NCBI RefSeq assembly: GCF_003072125.1
Contig: NZ_QCYH01000002.1
Coordinates: 473,405-537,404 of the forward strand
Reading direction: 5' to 3'
DNA length: 64,000 nucleotides
From: Pelagivirga sediminicola
GTDB lineage: Bacteria > Pseudomonadota > Alphaproteobacteria > Rhodobacterales > Rhodobacteraceae
Under the pieces are notes generated by a model that did not search any database, was not told the DNA's origin, and saw only the letters and a program-made list of their open reading frames with translations. Shown here in pieces: positions 61,550 through 64,000 of the stretch. How positions within the stretch are numbered: position 1 is the first letter of the stretch; every line of letters starts with the position of its first letter. Position numbers and translations under genes: made by a program.

Positions 61550-64000
61550 CTATTCTTCCGACAATCTCTGGAGCGCGTCGATCACGCTGTCGCTCAGGGT
61601 TTGCAGATTGTCCTGCACCTGCGCTGCGGGGCAGCCCGTCTTCAGCCGCGCGGCCATGTCCGACATCGAGAAGCGGTTGGCGCCGTCCAGTGTCTTCAAC
61701 TCATCCCAACTCACGGGCACGGCCACCGGACCGCCGGGGCGGGCGCGCAGGGAATAGGGGGCTATCGCCGTCGCGCCGCGCTCATTGCGCAGCCAGTCGA
61801 TGAAGATGCGGCCCCGGCGTTTGGATTTCGACATCGTCGCCGTGTAGCGGTCGGGCGCGCGGTCGGCCATCACATGCGCGAAGGTCTTCGCAAACAGCTT
61901 GACCGTGTTCCAGCCGCGGGTGCGCCGCAGCGCCAGCCAGACGTGCACGCCCTTGCCGCCGGTGACGATTGCGCCGCTTTGCAGACCCAGGTGCGCCAGC
62001 GCATCTCGGACATCGAAAGCCGCATCCTGCACATCGGACCAGTCCAGTCCTTCGTCGGGGTCCAGATCGAAGACCAGCCGGTCGGGCCGTTCCAGCCGGT
62101 CGGTGCGTGCGCCCCAGATGTGGAACTCGATGCTGCCCATCTGCGCCGCCGCGATCAGGCTCTCGGTGCGGGTGGCATAGAGGTAATCGGCGCTGCCTTC
62201 ATCGCTTTCCTCGATACTGACGCGCGACAGCTCGTGGGGCATGCCGCCGCCATCGTGTTTCTGGAAAAAGCACGGCGCATCGATGCCCGACGGGCAGCGA
62301 AAAAGCGACAGGGGCCGGTGGCCCGCCAGCGCGATCAGCCGTTCGCCGACTCGCGCGTAGTGGCGCGCCACGTCGCCCTTGGTGCAGCCCGCATCGGGGA
62401 AAACGGGGCGGCCTGCGCTGCTGATGCGGATGCCCTGAACGGTGATTTCGCTGCCATCTTCCATCGGTTCCTCCAGTTGCACATCGCGGGCCTTCTTGTC
62501 ATCGCGCAGACCCAGGAAACTGCCATGCCTGACATAGCCATCCTTGGTGAATTCCGTGAATTCGACTTCGGCCACCAGATCGGCGCGCACCCATTGCGCA
62601 TCGCGTGCGATGTCGCCGGGAACGTCTTCGCAGGGGGGCGTCTTGCGCGGGGTCATCGCGCTCGCCACATCGGCCATCGCCGCGTCGGAAAACCCGGTGC
62701 CGACGCGGCCCTTGTAGCGCAGCGCATCGCCTTCGTGGCTGGCCAGCAAGAGCGAGGCAAAGGGCCGCCCCGCCTTGTCCGACGGGGAGTAGCCGACGAT
62801 CACGAATTCCTGCCGGCGCGTGCATTTGACCTTGCGCCAGACATTGGTGCGGGTGCCGCGATAGGGCGCATCAATGCGTTTGCTGATGATGCCCTCGGCA
62901 CCGGCCTTGCAGGCGTTGGCGAACACCTCGGGGCCCTTGCCGACGATATGTTCGCTCAGCCGCAGGGGGCCGCCGGTCGGCACACCGGACAGCAACCGTG
63001 CCAGACGTTCACGCCGCTCGATCTGCGGTGTTTTGCGCAAATCCTCGCCGTCGATGCGCAGCAGGTCGAAGGCAAAGAAGACCAGCGCAGAGCCCTCTTT
63101 CAGCGCCTCTTGCAGCGCGGAAAACGCCGAGCCGCGGATACGCGCGGCCATCACCTCGCCGTCGATCAGGGCCGCGTCGCAGGGCAGGGGATCGAACGCA
63201 CCGCCGAGCGCGTGAAACCTGTCGGTCCAGTCTTTGCCCGAGCGCGTGAACAGCCGCGTGCCGCCCTTGCCGAGCGCGGCAAGGCAGCGATAGCCGTCGA
63301 ACTTCGTCTCGTGCAGCCAGTCATCGCCTTCAGGCGCCTCGGCCACGAGCGTGGCAAGCTGCGGCTTGGTGAAGGCAGGGCGCTTGCGGGTCCGGTCGGG
63401 GGTGATCTCGGGCGGAGCCTTGGCCGGTACGTCATCGGCGATCTGCTTCATCGTGCGGCCCGTCCTGACCGAGACGGCATCCCCCTTGGTAAAGCCGTCG
63501 GGATCATCGCCTGCATAATCGTCGCGCTCCTTGATCAGCAGCCAGTTCTCGCGCGTCTCGCCCGGTTTTCCCCGCATCCGCACCAGTGCCCAGCCGCCCT
63601 TCATCCGCTGGCCTTGCAGGGTGAATTTCAGCTTGCCGTCCGCCAGACCCTGTTCAAAATCCTCCTGCGGCACCCAGGTTCCGGTGTCCCACAGCATCAC
63701 CGTGCCGCCGCCATATTCGCCTTTCGGGATCGTGCCCTCGAAATCACCGTAATCCAGCGGATGGTCTTCTGTCCGCACCGCCAGACGCTTCTCTCCCGGA
63801 TCGGGCGACGGCCCCTTGGTGACCGCCCAGCTGAGCAGCACGCCATGCCATTCCAGCCGGAAATCGTAGTGCAGACGGCTGGCGGCATGTTTTTGCACCA
63901 GAAAACGTCGCCTTGAGCGGCCCTTGCCCACCTCGCCGCGCGGCTCGCCCGTGCGGGAAAAATCCCGCTTGGCGTTGTAATCGGCCAGTGGATCGGGCGA
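61550..64000 (-). CDS. ligD: DNA ligase D, 5' end cut by window
   Basis: At least 816 residues are visible; only a few N-terminal residues should be missing, since the first seen are DPLADYNAKRDF, near the family start. Domains in order are 3'-phosphoesterase (about 30-150, RLHYDFRLEWHGVLLSWAVTKG and EGTIPKGEYGGGTV), ATP-dependent ligase (about 220-450, catalytic lysine in ETKFDGYR) and C-terminal polymerase/primase (about 540-810, RLVFDLDPDEG). It repairs double-strand breaks by non-homologous end joining with Ku, whose gene may lie just beyond the window. Confidence 0.95.
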   Translation of the reverse strand, partial: SPDPLADYNAKRDFSRTGEPRGEVGKGRSRRRFLVQKHAASRLHYDFRLEWHGVLLSWAVTKGPSPDPGEKRLAVRTEDHPLDYGDFEGTIPKGEYGGGTVMLWDTGTWVPQEDFEQGLADGKLKFTLQGQRMKGGWALVRMRGKPGETRENWLLIKERDDYAGDDPDGFTKGDAVSVRTGRTMKQIADDVPAKAPPEITPDRTRKRPAFTKPQLATLVAEAPEGDDWLHETKFDGYRCLAALGKGGTRLFTRSGKDWTDRFHALGGAFDPLPCDAALIDGEVMAARIRGSAFSALQEALKEGSALVFFAFDLLRIDGEDLRKTPQIERRERLARLLSGVPTGGPLRLSEHIVGKGPEVFANACKAGAEGIISKRIDAPYRGTRTNVWRKVKCTRRQEFVIVGYSPSDKAGRPFASLLLASHEGDALRYKGRVGTGFSDAAMADVASAMTPRKTPPCEDVPGDIARDAQWVRADLVAEVEFTEFTKDGYVRHGSFLGLRDDKKARDVQLEEPMEDGSEITVQGIRISSAGRPVFPDAGCTKGDVARHYARVGERLIALAGHRPLSLFRCPSGIDAPCFFQKHDGGGMPHELSRVSIEESDEGSADYLYATRTESLIAAAQMGSIEFHIWGARTDRLERPDRLVFDLDPDEGLDWSDVQDAAFDVRDALAHLGLQSGAIVTGGKGVHVWLALRRTRGWNTVKLFAKTFAHVMADRAPDRYTATMSKSKRRGRIFIDWLRNERGATAIAPYSLRARPGGPVAVPVSWDELKTLDGANRFSMSDMAARLKTGCPAAQVQDNLQTLSDSVIDALQRLSEE

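Noticed and set aside
61391..63916. 841-codon open frame on the plus strand
   Set aside because: It lies opposite ligD, whose three domains are unmistakable.

Overview
The window is high-GC DNA from an alphaproteobacterium, most likely a member of the Rhodobacteraceae/Roseobacter group. The evidence is gene content and protein style: aerobic CobS/CobT cobaltochelatase, a DUF427 protein, an RskA-type anti-sigma factor, a DUF3618/DUF1469 envelope operon, PuuB-like oxidoreductases beside glutamine-synthetase-like ligases, and a short intergenic repeat typical of that group. It reads as ordinary chromosome. I found no rRNA, tRNA, CRISPR array, intact insertion sequence or prophage. Genes are tightly packed, many overlap as ATGA or GTGA, and several start at TTG or GTG.

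Region by region. 1-2 kb: the 5' part of a DegT-family aminotransferase, an exported barrel-like protein and an ABM-fold monooxygenase. 2-10.1 kb: one leftward cluster for gamma-glutamylated amine catabolism, with a polar-amino-acid-type ABC importer, two glutamine-synthetase-like ligases, a class I amidotransferase and a PuuB-like flavoprotein; a PuuD-like hydrolase lies apart at 33.4 kb. 10.2-14.3 kb: a PhnD-like protein, two TerB-family proteins, a ClC chloride transporter and a DUF427 protein. 14.4-19.1 kb: aminopeptidase P, cobT and cobS. 19.3-22.3 kb: ECF sigma factor, anti-sigma factor, fasciclin protein, Tat-exported MsrB and OsmC, a plausible envelope redox-stress island. 22.4-26 kb: DUF411 with a small metal-type exported protein, a J-domain protein divergent from BolA, DUF4177 and a PAP2 phosphatase. 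26-33.3 kb: thioesterase, gatB, an unrecognised protein, a lytic transglycosylase, pepN and two small proteins.

34.4-38.9 kb: a DUF454 membrane protein, then an SDR transcribed away from a three-gene operon of an APH-fold kinase, a class III PLP enzyme resembling AGXT2L phospho-lyases, and a second SDR. I consider this the best candidate for an undescribed pathway: phosphorylation followed by phospho-elimination of an amino alcohol. 39-45.2 kb: an envelope/osmotic block with a tandem PRC-barrel protein, MscS channel, BrkB protein, DUF3618, DUF1469, a one-TM protein and a 22-residue membrane microprotein. 45.4-53.8 kb: a dipeptide/oligopeptide ABC operon led by an S15-type hydrolase, with a divergent XRE-family regulator. 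53.9-55.3 kb: a BON-MscS channel. 55.4-59.7 kb: a cobalamin riboswitch, btuC and btuD without btuF, then cobQ and cobO. 59.8-64 kb: a PhnA/YjdM protein, a lytic transglycosylase, a 384-base non-coding stretch and the nearly complete DNA ligase D gene, cut by the window end.

B12 assembly (cobST, cobQ, cobO) and uptake (btuCD) are scattered over three loci. Peptide, amine and amino-acid importers dominate the metabolic content, as expected for a heterotroph living on dissolved organic nitrogen. Functions are assigned from recognised motifs and family resemblance without database searches.
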